Shown one piece after another: positions 18,567-28,977 of a stretch of 64,000 nt of DNA. Both the position numbers and the translations under genes were made by a program. Origin of the DNA: Nostoc sp. S4 (lineage in GTDB: Bacteria; Cyanobacteriota; Cyanobacteriia; Cyanobacteriales; Nostocaceae); assembly GCA_029379225.1 (NCBI GenBank), contig JAQYWR010000020.1, forward strand, positions 62,001 through 126,000. The letters are read 5' to 3'. Each line of letters starts with the position of its first letter. Within the stretch, counting starts at the first letter, position 1. The notes beneath the pieces were generated by a model that saw only the letters and a list, made by a program, of their open reading frames with translations, ran no database searches and was not told the DNA's origin.

Positions 18567-18985
18567 TTTACTGGTAAAAAAAACTTGTGATTTTTTACTT
18601 AGCTATTTATACCACAATACACTTGGGTTAAGGCCAAAAACTAAAACTGGCGTAGCGCGATCATCGCACTCTTTGCAACGAATACCACCCCCAATCGCAC
18701 CGCCAGTTCTGACCCTATAAGTCAATACGGTTCAGTTAAGGCTAAAACCACCACAAAAATCAAGGATGAATTTTCCCATCAGACATCATCGCTCCTTGCA
18801 AGATTACAGAGATGTAGCGATCACCCTATTAGAAAAAATAAAGTACATGAGTCGGGTTTTACAAGAAAGTATATAAAAATTAGAATGTAGATAGTTAGTA
18901 ATTATATGGGCAAAGGATTCTGGTAAAAGTTTATAAATTTAAACTAGGCTTTTACCCAAAGCTTTACCCAAATACTAGTATTTCC
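18567..18985. other. Intergenic region, no gene seen
   Basis: About 420 bp between convergent genes. No ORF with a conserved look, no strong hairpin. Confidence 0.5.
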
Positions 18986-20563
18986 TTACGCCAAAATTGC
19001 CATTCCCGAAGCAGGCAAATCAATTCGCACAGTTGCGCGACCATCGTCATGATGTTGTACAGCTACAGTTTGATTCTGCCGTGAATTGCGTAAATCGGCA
19101 TTGCTCCAATCACTTTTGTATAAAAAAGTCATTTCTGAGTCTTGAGGATGAATGTAAGTATCTACTGTCACTTCTGCACCCCGATTTTCTAAGCCATTAC
19201 TATTGAGTACCATCAGCACTTCTGTGTCAAATAAAACTTGTGACCAAGCAACCAATTCGCCTTGTGGAGGAATCGAGAAGGGGTAATTACAAAAGGATAT
19301 TTGCCGCAGGTAGTGATGTCCACGGCGCAATGCTTTGCCAATTTTATCTTGACGGTTACGGATACGAGCGATCGCAGCTATCCGCAAATAGGTAGGATGT
19401 TCGATATCGAAGAAATGACAATTTGCGGTTTGAAATGCGCCAAAAGCACCGCCAAACATTGCTTCTTTGATATATCTATCTTCTGCGAACCCCTCACCTT
19501 CTATACTGTAATCGTGATAACCTTCATTGCCATCAAAAGCCTGTTCTGTTCCATAATAAATAGCAGGAATTCCTGGCATAGTTAATTGCACACCGACCGC
19601 ATGAGCGACTTGCTCATAGAGATTAGGCACATTACTATATGCGGCAAATCGCTGCTTATTACTACGGAATGGCATCCGCTCATCATCCAAGACACTGACA
19701 TGATATATTCCAATTTGGCGATATTCTCCGGCGAGATTGTCGCTATACAAATCGAAAAATTGCTTTGGGTCTACTAAACCTTTTGCAAGTGCAGTCAATT
19801 CATTAGGAGCCTGCACGTTGTCTAATACAGCACTAAGGTTGCGACCAATAATGTCTATGTCAGCACCAGCCATACTCCCAGAAGTCATTTCCCCAGCCAG
19901 TAAAAAGTTGTCTTTACCAATAGATTGGGTGTACTCAGAAATAGCAGTGCAGAATTTGCGGGAATCTTCTAAAGAAACGTGCTTGAGAGAATCTATGCAA
20001 AAGCCATCACAGTCAGAAACAGCAATCCAATATTGATAAACTCTTGCTAAAGCTGCAATTACGTCATCCCGATAGAACCAGTTATCAGCGTGGTCGTAAA
20101 TTACATCTAGGATGACATACATCCTGCGGTCGTGAGCAGCATCAATTAAATCTCTTAAATCTTGACGGCTTCCAAAGTGGGAGTCAATATCTAGAAAGTC
20201 TTGAATGCGATCGCCGTGGTAAGTTTCTAATTGGGAGTGTTGTCGCCAAGGCGGATTAATCCACAGCGTTGTTACTCCCAATCGTTGCAAGTAGTTTAAC
20301 TTACTTCTAATTCCCTTAAGAGTACCACCAACAAACTTTGTACCTGCTGTCATCCAGGCGGCTTTGTCTTTAACCTGGAATTTTAAAGGGTTAGCGGGGT
20401 CAAAAAGTTCCCTTTGATTTTCATTGTCATCACTGAATCTATCTACTATCAATTGATATAAAAACTGGTCGCGCCAACTGATAGGACTCGGATAAACTCT
20501 CCCTCGTGGTTTTAGGTCTATTATGGAGAGTTGCTGAGGCGTCAATTCTTCAACTTTAGCCAT
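18986..20563 (-). CDS. GH13 alpha-amylase family protein with atypical motifs
   Basis: A 525-residue glycoside hydrolase family 13 protein with a TIM barrel and C-terminal beta domain. Seen: QFLYQLIVDRFSD, region I DVIYDHADNW, region II GFCIDSLKHV (nucleophile Asp), region III LLAGEMTSG (acid/base Glu) and region IV VLDDERMPF (third Asp). Region II normally reads GFRID and region IV NHD, so a Cys replaces the conserved Arg and an Asp the conserved His. Starch, glycogen or trehalose-type sugars would be the expected substrates if active; altered specificity or loss of activity is possible. No signal peptide, so cytosolic. Single gene, not linked functionally to its neighbours. Confidence 0.85.
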   Translation of the reverse strand: MAKVEELTPQQLSIIDLKPRGRVYPSPISWRDQFLYQLIVDRFSDDNENQRELFDPANPLKFQVKDKAAWMTAGTKFVGGTLKGIRSKLNYLQRLGVTTLWINPPWRQHSQLETYHGDRIQDFLDIDSHFGSRQDLRDLIDAAHDRRMYVILDVIYDHADNWFYRDDVIAALARVYQYWIAVSDCDGFCIDSLKHVSLEDSRKFCTAISEYTQSIGKDNFLLAGEMTSGSMAGADIDIIGRNLSAVLDNVQAPNELTALAKGLVDPKQFFDLYSDNLAGEYRQIGIYHVSVLDDERMPFRSNKQRFAAYSNVPNLYEQVAHAVGVQLTMPGIPAIYYGTEQAFDGNEGYHDYSIEGEGFAEDRYIKEAMFGGAFGAFQTANCHFFDIEHPTYLRIAAIARIRNRQDKIGKALRRGHHYLRQISFCNYPFSIPPQGELVAWSQVLFDTEVLMVLNSNGLENRGAEVTVDTYIHPQDSEMTFLYKSDWSNADLRNSRQNQTVAVQHHDDGRATVRIDLPASGMAILA

Positions 20564-20858
20564 GAGGATTTACGTACAGATAGAAAAATGGAAGTATGCA
20601 TCTCTAATGTTGGAAAAACTACTTCCAATTTTCATGAACCCGTAGGGGGATTTCATAATTCTGTGACTTAATTTTATAATAATAGGTTTTTCAGATTATC
20701 TGTTATTCCTAAAAATTAGGTGATTGAGAAATCATCTGTTAAAGTTTATCAAACGGAGTTAGGAGTGTTGGAATTGGAAAACTGATATTGCAGTTTTTTC
20801 AGATAGTGGGGTATGGAGCGATCGCTATTAGTTAAACAGGATATTCAAGTTAATTAAT

Positions 20859-21689
20859 CTATAGTTTTTCAGTCAACCATTTATACCAATTATCTAAGCC
20901 TATACCTGTAGTTGCAGAAACTTGAAAGATTTGAATTTGCGGATTTACTTGCTTAGCGTATTCTATGCATTTTTGCACATCAAATTGCACGTAGGCTAGC
21001 AAATCAATTTTGGTCAAAATCATGATGTCACTAGCATGGAACATGTGCGGATATTTTATCGGCTTATCTTCTCCTTCTGTAACGGAGAGAATCACGACTT
21101 TTACATTTTCTCCTAAATCAAATAAAGCTGGACAAACCAAATTTCCCACATTTTCAATCATCACAACTGAGTTCAACGGGGGATTTAGTTGTTGCAAACC
21201 CCTGTCTATCATTGCTGCATCTAAATGACAGCCTGTTCCAGTGTTAATTTGGATGACTTTACAACCTGTTTCTTGAATTTTTTTAGCATCATTGGCAGTT
21301 TCTTGGTCGCCTTCAATGACGCTAATAGGTAACTGATGCTTTAAATCATTAATAGTGCGAGTTAAAAGAGTTGTTTTCCCAGCACCAGGAGAACTCATTA
21401 AATTTAAAGCAGTAATATTTCGACCTTTAAACCATCCCCGGTTTTGGGCTGCTATTAAATTATTCTTTGCTAATATATCCTGTTCTAAAGATATAGTTGT
21501 GCCATGTATCTTAGCATGAACTTGAGATGCTTCTGTATGAGGCTCATGACTGTGAGAATGGGTAATCACAGTGCCATCAGCTAAAGTGTGGGTGTGAGTA
21601 TGATGATGGTGATTGTGTTCAGCTTCACTTACTTCCAGATTAGTAATTTTAGTTTCACCATCATCAGAACAACCGCAAGTTACACACAT
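20859..21689 (-). CDS. hypB: Hydrogenase nickel incorporation GTPase HypB
   Basis: A 276-residue SIMIBI GTPase that delivers nickel to the hydrogenase large subunit together with HypA. The N terminus has CVTCGC and a His-rich metal-storage stretch at about 25-55 (HNHHHHTHTHT, HSHSHEPH). P-loop SSPGAGKTTLL, then EGDQET and the Zn/Ni site CHLD region, and the TKIDL base-recognition motif follow. Last gene of the extended hyp operon; overlaps hypA by 10 bases. Confidence 0.95.
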   Translation of the reverse strand: MCVTCGCSDDGETKITNLEVSEAEHNHHHHTHTHTLADGTVITHSHSHEPHTEASQVHAKIHGTTISLEQDILAKNNLIAAQNRGWFKGRNITALNLMSSPGAGKTTLLTRTINDLKHQLPISVIEGDQETANDAKKIQETGCKVIQINTGTGCHLDAAMIDRGLQQLNPPLNSVVMIENVGNLVCPALFDLGENVKVVILSVTEGEDKPIKYPHMFHASDIMILTKIDLLAYVQFDVQKCIEYAKQVNPQIQIFQVSATTGIGLDNWYKWLTEKL

Positions 21690-22021
21690 AATTCCTCGAT
21701 TTCTATTTCTTTAATTTTCAGTTCTTCGCCAGATATTAAATTTAATTCCACGCTACCGCAGCTACAAATACCAAATGGCTTATCTAGATAAATTTCTGCA
21801 CCGCATTCCTGACATCTCCCTAAACCGGGAATTTCTATAATTTCTAATGTCGATGCTTGTAAAACTGTTCCTTGTGTGCAAATATCAAAACAAAATTGGA
21901 TAGCCTCAGGCATAATAGCTGAAAGTTTGCCAATTTCTAATACAACTCGTTGTACTTTTGCGCCTTTTGCGTGTTCAGCTACAATTGCTACAATATTTTG
22001 AGTAATTCCTAGTTCGTGCAT
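21680..22021 (-). CDS. hypA: Hydrogenase nickel incorporation protein HypA
   Basis: A 113-residue nickel metallochaperone. N-terminal MHELGI provides the Ni-binding His2. The zinc finger is CQECGAE and CSCGS (about 74-94), so two Cys pairs are present. Works with HypB. Overlaps hypB by 10 bases and follows hypE by 18 bases. Confidence 0.95.
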   Translation of the reverse strand: MHELGITQNIVAIVAEHAKGAKVQRVVLEIGKLSAIMPEAIQFCFDICTQGTVLQASTLEIIEIPGLGRCQECGAEIYLDKPFGICSCGSVELNLISGEELKIKEIEIEELCV

Positions 22022-22039
22022 CTAAAAATATCTTAAATA

Positions 22040-23143
22040 TTAACAAATTCGGGGCAATTGTTCGCCAACCAACATATCAATAATTCTTTCAGCACCAAAA
22101 ATTGTTTTTAACGAGACGATACCTGGAGGTGAGGTAATAACTTCACCAATCATACAGGCATCTTTCCCTGCTGGGTGAGATTTCATTGCAGATAAAATAG
22201 ATGCAGCATTTTCTTTTTTTGCGACTACAACTAATTTACCTTCATTAGCTAAATACAATGGATCTAAACCCAAAATTTCGCAAACACCTTTCACTTCTTC
22301 ACGCACTGGAATAAATTCTTCGTAGAGACGAATTCCTACATCTGAACTGGAGGCAAATTCATTTAAGACTGTCGCCAAGCCACCACGTGTTACATCCCGC
22401 ATTGCATGAACCTGGGGACAGACATTGAGGATAGTCGCTACTAAATCATACAACGCCTGACAGTCACTCTCAATATCAGTTTCTAAAGCTAATTCTCCAC
22501 GTGCAATTAAAATTGCTGCCCCATGATTGCCTAATTCACCATTAATAATTACAGCATCCCCAGGTTGAATATTGTGGGCAGAAATATTAACTCCTTGGGG
22601 AATGATACCAATACCGGCAGTATTAATAAAGAGTTTATCAGCAGCACCGCAATGTACAACTTTTGTGTCACCAGTAACAATTTGAACACCAGCTTTTTTT
22701 GCTGCTGCTTTCATGCTGGCTGCAATACGTCGCAAGGTTTCTATGGACAATCCTTCTTCTATAATTACACTACAAGTTAAATATAAAGGTTTAGCACCAC
22801 TGACGGCTAAATCATTCACTGTACCGTTGATGGCTAGTTCTCCGATATCACTACCAGGAAAAAATAAAGGATCTACAACATAAGAATCTGTGGTAAAAGC
22901 GAGTCTGTCTCCCTGTTGTAAAAGCGGAGATAAGTTAAAAGTTGCTTGGTCTTCTAATTGAGAGAGAATTGGGTTATCAAAAGTATTAACAAAAATATCA
23001 TCAATTAAATCGCGCATGGCTTTACCACCGCTACCATGTGCGAGAGTTATATGAGTATCTCGTACTTTACCTGGGCGACGGCGGACTTGTTCCATTTTTT
23101 GAAATAGAGAATTTTGTACTTGGTTGTTGGAGGAAAAGTCCAT
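22040..23143 (-). CDS. hypE: Carbamoyl dehydratase HypE
   Basis: A 367-residue PurM-like protein that converts the carbamoyl group handed over by HypF into the cyanide ligand of the NiFe site. It ends in PRIC, the invariant C-terminal Cys that carries the thiocarbamate. ATP-binding landmarks LAHGSGGKAMRDLI and FTTDSYVVDPLFFPGSDIG are present. Normal length. Between hypD and hypA in the operon. Confidence 0.95.
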   Translation of the reverse strand: MDFSSNNQVQNSLFQKMEQVRRRPGKVRDTHITLAHGSGGKAMRDLIDDIFVNTFDNPILSQLEDQATFNLSPLLQQGDRLAFTTDSYVVDPLFFPGSDIGELAINGTVNDLAVSGAKPLYLTCSVIIEEGLSIETLRRIAASMKAAAKKAGVQIVTGDTKVVHCGAADKLFINTAGIGIIPQGVNISAHNIQPGDAVIINGELGNHGAAILIARGELALETDIESDCQALYDLVATILNVCPQVHAMRDVTRGGLATVLNEFASSSDVGIRLYEEFIPVREEVKGVCEILGLDPLYLANEGKLVVVAKKENAASILSAMKSHPAGKDACMIGEVITSPPGIVSLKTIFGAERIIDMLVGEQLPRIC

Positions 23144-23308
23144 TTTATTTTTATTTATTGATTTTCTAGGTATATTTTTTAAGTAAATAAATATTTATTT
23201 TATTTAGATTGTGAGCAGAGATTTCAAAAAATCACGCAGAGGCGCAGAGAGAAGAGAATGAGATGTTTTGGAAAGTTAGTTTGTCGAGTGTTCATGGAAT
23301 AAATACTT

Positions 23309-24493
23309 CTAGTCTGAAGAGAAGCCGCAGGCTGGGAGAGGTTCTTGAGTGATAGTTACTTTTGGTTTTTCAGGAATTGTTCTTTTGGCAATAGTAGAAA
23401 GTCGCCCGTATTTGTAATAGGCTGCACAAGCACCTTCAGAAGATACCATACAAGTACCGATGGGTGTTTCTGGCGTGCAAGCTGTACCGAATACTTTACA
23501 TTCCCAGGGTTTTAAAACTCCTTTGAGAATTTCTCCACATTTACAAGCTTTATGGTCAGCTACTTTGATATTGGGAATGGTAAATTTAAGTTCGGCATCG
23601 AATTGAGCATATTCAGGTTGAATTTTTAATCCTGAATAGGGAATATCGCCCAAACCCCGCCAATCAAAACTATCTCGCACAGTAAAAACTTTATTTATGG
23701 CTTGCAGTGCTTGTGTATTCCCTGATTTTTGGACAATTCGATTATATTGATTTTCAACTTGGCAACGATTTTCTACTAGCTGTTGCAACAGCATCCAAAT
23801 TGATTGGAGAATATCTAAAGGTTCAAATCCGGAAACGACAATTGGCTTATTATATTGTTGGGAAATAAATTCATAAGGCTCAGTACCAATTACCATGCTT
23901 ACATGACCAGGCCCAACAAATCCATCCAATTGTAAATCGGGGTTATCTAGTAGTGCTTTGAGGGCGGGAATCACAAGCACGTGATTGCAAAACATACTGA
24001 AGTTAGAAATTTTTTCGGCTGCTGCTTGCAGAATGGTGAAGGCGGTACTGGGGGCTGTAGTTTCAAAGCCTAAGGCGAAAAAAACTACTTCTTTGTTGGG
24101 GTTATCTTTAGCAATTTGCAGGCTATCTAGAGGAGAGTACACCATCCGGATGTCTGCGCCTTGTGCCCTGGCTTGTAGTAAACTTGTTTTGGAACCAGGA
24201 ACTCGCATCGCATCGCCAAATGTAGTGAAAATGACGTGAGGATTTTCAGAGATTGCGATCGCATCATCTAATCTTCCTTTTGGCATAACACATACTGGAC
24301 AACCAGGCCCATGAATTAATTCAATGCGATCGGGCAAAGTCTCTTCAATGCCATATTTAAATATAGAATGGGTATGCCCCCCGCACACTTCCATTATTTT
24401 GATCGGTTTTTCTAGTTGCTGGCATAATTTTGCAATTTCACGGCGTAAGGCTTCAGCTTTTTCTCTTTCGCGGAATTCATCAACGTATTTCAT
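23309..24493 (-). CDS. hypD: Hydrogenase Fe(CN)2CO assembly protein HypD
   Basis: A 394-residue Fe-S protein that, with HypC, holds the iron while CN and CO are attached. Seen: EVCGGHTHSI near residue 40, HGPGCPVC near 66, the CNHVLVIPALKALL segment and a C-terminal 4Fe-4S region with KCGEIL, FGTACTPETPIGTC and EGACAAYYKY. Length standard. It lies 135 bp after hypC and 165 bp before hypE. Confidence 0.95.
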   Translation of the reverse strand: MKYVDEFREREKAEALRREIAKLCQQLEKPIKIMEVCGGHTHSIFKYGIEETLPDRIELIHGPGCPVCVMPKGRLDDAIAISENPHVIFTTFGDAMRVPGSKTSLLQARAQGADIRMVYSPLDSLQIAKDNPNKEVVFFALGFETTAPSTAFTILQAAAEKISNFSMFCNHVLVIPALKALLDNPDLQLDGFVGPGHVSMVIGTEPYEFISQQYNKPIVVSGFEPLDILQSIWMLLQQLVENRCQVENQYNRIVQKSGNTQALQAINKVFTVRDSFDWRGLGDIPYSGLKIQPEYAQFDAELKFTIPNIKVADHKACKCGEILKGVLKPWECKVFGTACTPETPIGTCMVSSEGACAAYYKYGRLSTIAKRTIPEKPKVTITQEPLPACGFSSD

Positions 24494-24627
24494 AGGAATA
24501 GAACCATAGTTTTTTCAAACGAACCGCAAAGGATTAAATTTTATAATTAGTAAATTAAACTGATTGCCATAATTCTCTCTTTTGTCTCTGCACCTTTATG
24601 CCTCTGCGTGAGAAAAAAGTTGATTAT

Positions 24628-24888
24628 TTAAGTACTAATCTCTACTTGTACAGTTGCTAATTCTTGCAATAACTCTAATGTTTCTGCTGCTTCTTGTTCG
24701 TTAATTCTATTCATTGCAAAGCCAACATGTACTAATACCCAATCCCCAATACAAGCTTCAGGGGGATGTTGTTCGTCAACGATGCAGGCAATATTTACTT
24801 GGCGCTTAACACCACCAACATCAACAATAGCTAATTTATGATTAACGTTGGTAATTTCTATGATTTGACCGGGAATTCCTAAACACAT
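24628..24888 (-). CDS. hypC: Hydrogenase assembly chaperone HypC
   Basis: An 86-residue HypC/HupF chaperone. N-terminal MCLGIPGQI with Cys2, which binds iron and docks on the hydrogenase large subunit precursor; later GDWVLVHVGFAMNRI, the family signature. 34 bp after hypF in the same operon. Confidence 0.93.
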   Translation of the reverse strand: MCLGIPGQIIEITNVNHKLAIVDVGGVKRQVNIACIVDEQHPPEACIGDWVLVHVGFAMNRINEQEAAETLELLQELATVQVEIST

Positions 24889-24922
24889 TTTTATCTTCTT
24901 TGCGCCTTGGCGTGAGATGAAT

Positions 24923-27298
24923 TTATCTTCTGAATTGTGCAGCCGTAATAACTGCTTGTCCTAAAGATAACCCGCCATCATTAGCTGGAACTAAGCTGTG
25001 AGTCAATACTTCTATTCCCAATGTTTGTAAAGGTTTGGTAACTTGCTCTAACAATATACAATTTTGAAACACCCCTCCTGTTAGAGCTACCTGATAAATC
25101 AGATTTTCTTGACAAAGACGTTTAACCATTTCTACTATTGCATTGGCTAAACCTTTGTGAAATTTAGCAGCGATAAATGCTTGGGGAATTTGTTGCTGCA
25201 AGTCATGAAGCAAAGCTTGCCACATTGGACGCGGGTCTATACAGTAAATACTATCTGAAAAACTAAATTCAAAAGGATAAATTAGCGTTTCTTTATTATT
25301 ATTTAAGATGTTAATATCGACTAGAGCTTCCATTGCGATCGCAGCTTGTCCTTCATAGCTACATTCATCTCTATAAATACCGATAGCCGCTGCCACCGCA
25401 TCGAACAACCTCCCCACTGAGGAAGCTGGAGGAGAGTTAATTTTTTTCTCAATCAGCTGATTAAGTAGCTTTAATGGTTTGTTTTTCAAAAATTGAAATA
25501 TTTCTAAATCAGCATATTGTTGTTGGCAATTATCCCAAAGATTAGCTGCTATTAGTTGGGCATAAGTGTTACGCCAAGGCTGATATATTGCTTGTTCACC
25601 GCCAATCATTGCGACTGATTTAAATGTTGCTAATCGCGTAAACTTTCGGTAATCTGCTAAAAGAAATTCTCCGCCCCAGAGTTTACCATCTTCACCATAA
25701 CCTAAACCATCTAAAGCAATACCTAATACTGGAGGCGAATCTAGAGGAATATTATTTTCTGCCATACAAGCAGCGATGTGGGCGTGATGATGTTGGATTG
25801 AGTTAATTTTAATTTTATTTATATTTGTAATTTCTTTACCAAGCTTGCTTGAGAGATACTCAGGGTGTTTATCAATCGCAATTATTTCTGGTTCGTGTTT
25901 AAATAAATTTAAGTATAAATTCAAAGTTTCTTTGTAAGCATGAAAAGCCACAGCATTTTCTAAATCTCCTAGATGTTGCGAAAGAATCACTGCTTTTTCT
26001 CGCAACAAACAGAAGGTATTTTTTAACTCACTACCCATTGCTAAAATTAATGGCACATTCTCAAATCCTGGTGGTAAGCTAATCGCTGTTGGTGCATATC
26101 CTCTAGCGCGGCGAATTGTTTGAACTTTCTCATCAACAACCCGCACCACAGAATCATCTACTCGATTAATAATTTCCCGATTATGCAGAATAAAATAATC
26201 AGCTATTGTCCCTAATTTTTCTTTGACTTCATTATTATCAATACATTGCGGTTCATCAGCAATATTCCCACTAGTTAAAACAATTGGACGATTCATTCGT
26301 CGCAAAATTAAATGATGTAACGGCGTGTAAGGTAGCATAAAACCAAGCTGATTTTGCTCCGGTGCCACTGAAACTGCAATGTTAAAATTTAAAGAACATT
26401 TATTCTCAGTTTCTATTCCCAGTCCCTTTCTCTGTAATAAAACAATCGGTGCAGCAGAACTTGTTAATAATTCTTTTTCCTTATTATTTACAATACAATA
26501 TTGTTCAATTACTTCCATATCTCGTGCCATTAAAGCAAAGGGTTTGTGATAGCGCCTTTTGCGTTGACGGAGTTTTTGTACAACAGTTTCCTGAGTTGCA
26601 TCACAAGCTAAATGGAAACCACCTAACCCTTTAATTGCGACAATTTTGCCTTTTTGCAATAGGGTACAAGCAGCATCAACATCATCTAACATTGAGAACA
26701 TGGAAGCTGTAACCGCTTTCCCATCAGCACGTTCCAACCAAGCTGAAGCACCACAAGCATGACAAGCTACAGGTTGGGCATGAAAACGGCGATTTCCGAT
26801 ATCGTAGTATTCTTTTGCACATTCCGAACACATGGTAAACGCAGACATACTGGTATTGCATCTGTCATAAGGAATTGCCCGAATAATACTCAGACGAGGG
26901 CCGCAATGAGTACAGTTAGTAAAGGGGTAACGGTAAAAGCGGCTAAAAGGATCAAATATTTCTTTTTGACATTGTGGACAAGTTGCTGCATCAGGAGCAA
27001 CTTCTGTTTGAATTGCACTATTTACACTAGTAGAAATTACAAAATTATCAACGTTCAATTCACCAGTGTAAGGAGTTCTTATTAGTTCATTAATTTTTGC
27101 CAACGGTGGACATTCTATTTGCAATTTTGCAACAAATTCGCTGATTGCTTCTTCACTACCAGATACCCGAATTAAAACACCTTGACCATCATTACAAACT
27201 TCGCCAACTAAACCACAAGCTTTAGCAAGACGATATACAGTAGGACGAAATCCTACTCCCTGAACAGTACCACGAACTCTAATTTCTTCAATCACCAT
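24923..27298 (-). CDS. hypF: Carbamoyltransferase HypF
   Basis: A 791-residue enzyme that makes carbamoyl-adenylate from carbamoyl phosphate and loads HypE. Domains in order: acylphosphatase (VRGTVQGVGFRPTVYRLAKA, residues 8-27), two zinc fingers (CPQCQKE, CTHCGPR, CSECAKE, CHACGA), a YrdC-like domain, and the Kae1-like carbamoyltransferase domain with IQHHHAHIAACMAEN and the ALTGGVFQNC ending. Complete. Follows the NHL gene by 34 bp. Confidence 0.95.
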   Translation of the reverse strand: MVIEEIRVRGTVQGVGFRPTVYRLAKACGLVGEVCNDGQGVLIRVSGSEEAISEFVAKLQIECPPLAKINELIRTPYTGELNVDNFVISTSVNSAIQTEVAPDAATCPQCQKEIFDPFSRFYRYPFTNCTHCGPRLSIIRAIPYDRCNTSMSAFTMCSECAKEYYDIGNRRFHAQPVACHACGASAWLERADGKAVTASMFSMLDDVDAACTLLQKGKIVAIKGLGGFHLACDATQETVVQKLRQRKRRYHKPFALMARDMEVIEQYCIVNNKEKELLTSSAAPIVLLQRKGLGIETENKCSLNFNIAVSVAPEQNQLGFMLPYTPLHHLILRRMNRPIVLTSGNIADEPQCIDNNEVKEKLGTIADYFILHNREIINRVDDSVVRVVDEKVQTIRRARGYAPTAISLPPGFENVPLILAMGSELKNTFCLLREKAVILSQHLGDLENAVAFHAYKETLNLYLNLFKHEPEIIAIDKHPEYLSSKLGKEITNINKIKINSIQHHHAHIAACMAENNIPLDSPPVLGIALDGLGYGEDGKLWGGEFLLADYRKFTRLATFKSVAMIGGEQAIYQPWRNTYAQLIAANLWDNCQQQYADLEIFQFLKNKPLKLLNQLIEKKINSPPASSVGRLFDAVAAAIGIYRDECSYEGQAAIAMEALVDINILNNNKETLIYPFEFSFSDSIYCIDPRPMWQALLHDLQQQIPQAFIAAKFHKGLANAIVEMVKRLCQENLIYQVALTGGVFQNCILLEQVTKPLQTLGIEVLTHSLVPANDGGLSLGQAVITAAQFRR

Positions 27299-27332
27299 AT
27301 AAATTTGACTTTCAAAAATTACGAATTAGGAA

Positions 27333-28553
27333 TTACGAATTATCAAACTGCCACAGTAAAATTCGATTATTTCCAGAATCAGCTATTACTGCCGTTTTGC
27401 CACAAATTTTTATACCGTAACACCAATTGAAACTATCTCGTTTTGCTAATCCAAAATCACGATTTTCACCTTTACTTTGAAAATTAATTTGTCCGCTAAT
27501 TCCATCTGCGGTTGCACCTTGCAGCGAGAAAACTGATTCTGACTTTCTCCATCCTAACAATCGAGAATTTGCAGTATCTGCAATTAGTAACCATTCCCCA
27601 GCCACGCCCACACCATAAGGCATACTCAAGCTACTAGCACTAGGATAATAAATTCCTTGATTCATTTCTACGCAATCAAAGCTTTTTTGTCCTAAAACTA
27701 TTGCACAAGGAGTATTATTTTCTGTGGGTATTCCTTGCCAAATCATTACACGGTTATTGCCGGCATCACTGACAACCAAATTTTCTCCCCAAAAGGTGAT
27801 ATCGTGACACCAACGCATACTCGCTGCGGTTGGTGAACCACCGCCGTTTTCATTGCGAGATATCATATCCGGTTGTCCCAAAACTAAATCAGCAGGTTGA
27901 CCGTTTTCTGTTGGTAATTGATGCCAAATTAATACCCTGCGATTTCCTGTATCAGCAACAAATAGCCATCCTTGATGATAAAAAACTCCGTAAGGCCAGT
28001 GCATTGTATTAGCAGATGCTTGTTGAGTTCCTCGATTTGGTTCATTATCACTAAAATTTATTTGTCCCAATACCGAATCTGCCGGTACATTGCTATCTTG
28101 TGGTAAATTTTTCCAAATCAAAATCCGATGATTCCAAGCATCTGCTACAGCTAATCCTTCACCACAACTACAAATTCCAGTTGGTACATTTAAAGTACTT
28201 CTTCCAGTTGTACCTTTAGCATTTTGTCCTTCATGATAAAAGTCAGGTTGTCCAATTACCCAATCAGCAGGTTGACTATCTTTAGTAGGTAAATTTTGCC
28301 ATCCCAGTAATCGATGATGTCCTGTATCCGACACCCACAATACCTCATTTAACAACAAACAAGCACCACGAGGCCCAAACATTGTAGTCGGACTGGGTGC
28401 TACAGGCATCACTAATTGTTGTGCTTCAATAATATTACCTAAAATTACCTCTGCACCCTGAGATGAGAAAGGTAAGTTTTGAGGAGTTGCTGTTGCTTCT
28501 GGCGGTAATTGTGCTAGAGGATGAATTGTAATTGGGATATCCATGAACCGCAA
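27333..28553 (-). CDS. NHL-repeat beta-propeller protein of the extended hyp operon
   Basis: A 406-residue protein of repeated blades. Each blade has the form WVSDTGHHRLLGWQNLP, VADAWNHRILIWKNLP, VADTGNRRVLIWHQLP, VSDAGNNRVMIWQGIP and so on, alternating with a 'VLGQ' segment. At least six NHL blades, so a propeller for protein binding. The matching gene in Nostoc sp. PCC 7120 belongs to the extended hyp operon, and its group has been proposed to help mature the hydrogenase small subunit. That role is inference here. No signal peptide. Confidence 0.85.
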   Translation of the reverse strand: MRFMDIPITIHPLAQLPPEATATPQNLPFSSQGAEVILGNIIEAQQLVMPVAPSPTTMFGPRGACLLLNEVLWVSDTGHHRLLGWQNLPTKDSQPADWVIGQPDFYHEGQNAKGTTGRSTLNVPTGICSCGEGLAVADAWNHRILIWKNLPQDSNVPADSVLGQINFSDNEPNRGTQQASANTMHWPYGVFYHQGWLFVADTGNRRVLIWHQLPTENGQPADLVLGQPDMISRNENGGGSPTAASMRWCHDITFWGENLVVSDAGNNRVMIWQGIPTENNTPCAIVLGQKSFDCVEMNQGIYYPSASSLSMPYGVGVAGEWLLIADTANSRLLGWRKSESVFSLQGATADGISGQINFQSKGENRDFGLAKRDSFNWCYGIKICGKTAVIADSGNNRILLWQFDNS

Positions 28554-28977
28554 ATAGAGGCTGATAAATATTTAAAAACATTAATATTTAACAGCATGTA
28601 ACAAGAGTAACATTTTGATATTTTTGATATAAAATACTCAACAAAATCAAGTGCAATTCTGGAAGTTGGAGAATATGTATTTTAAATAGATACTTCAATA
28701 AAATAGATTTGTTAATAAGCGAACATCTTAAAGTCTTATCTACTGAACAATTATAAAAAATAGATAAGTAGTTTTAGATTTTTTAAATATGTCTGATTTA
28801 ATTACTTGGCTTAAGCCAAATACAAGCAGCTAAATTTAGCAATGTGTTAGGTGCTTCTTTGATATTTTTCGTAAAAAATTATCGTAGGTGTGTACAAAAT
28901 TGAAGTATAGAGACTACATTTCAAACCCAGGTTTAAAAACTACTTGACTTGAAAATTTGCTAATCTGCTATCTTGCT
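28554..28977. other. AT-rich intergenic region within the hyp operon
   Basis: About 420 bp with no gene. The length suggests a secondary promoter for the NHL-hyp part. No strong hairpin seen. Confidence 0.4.
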
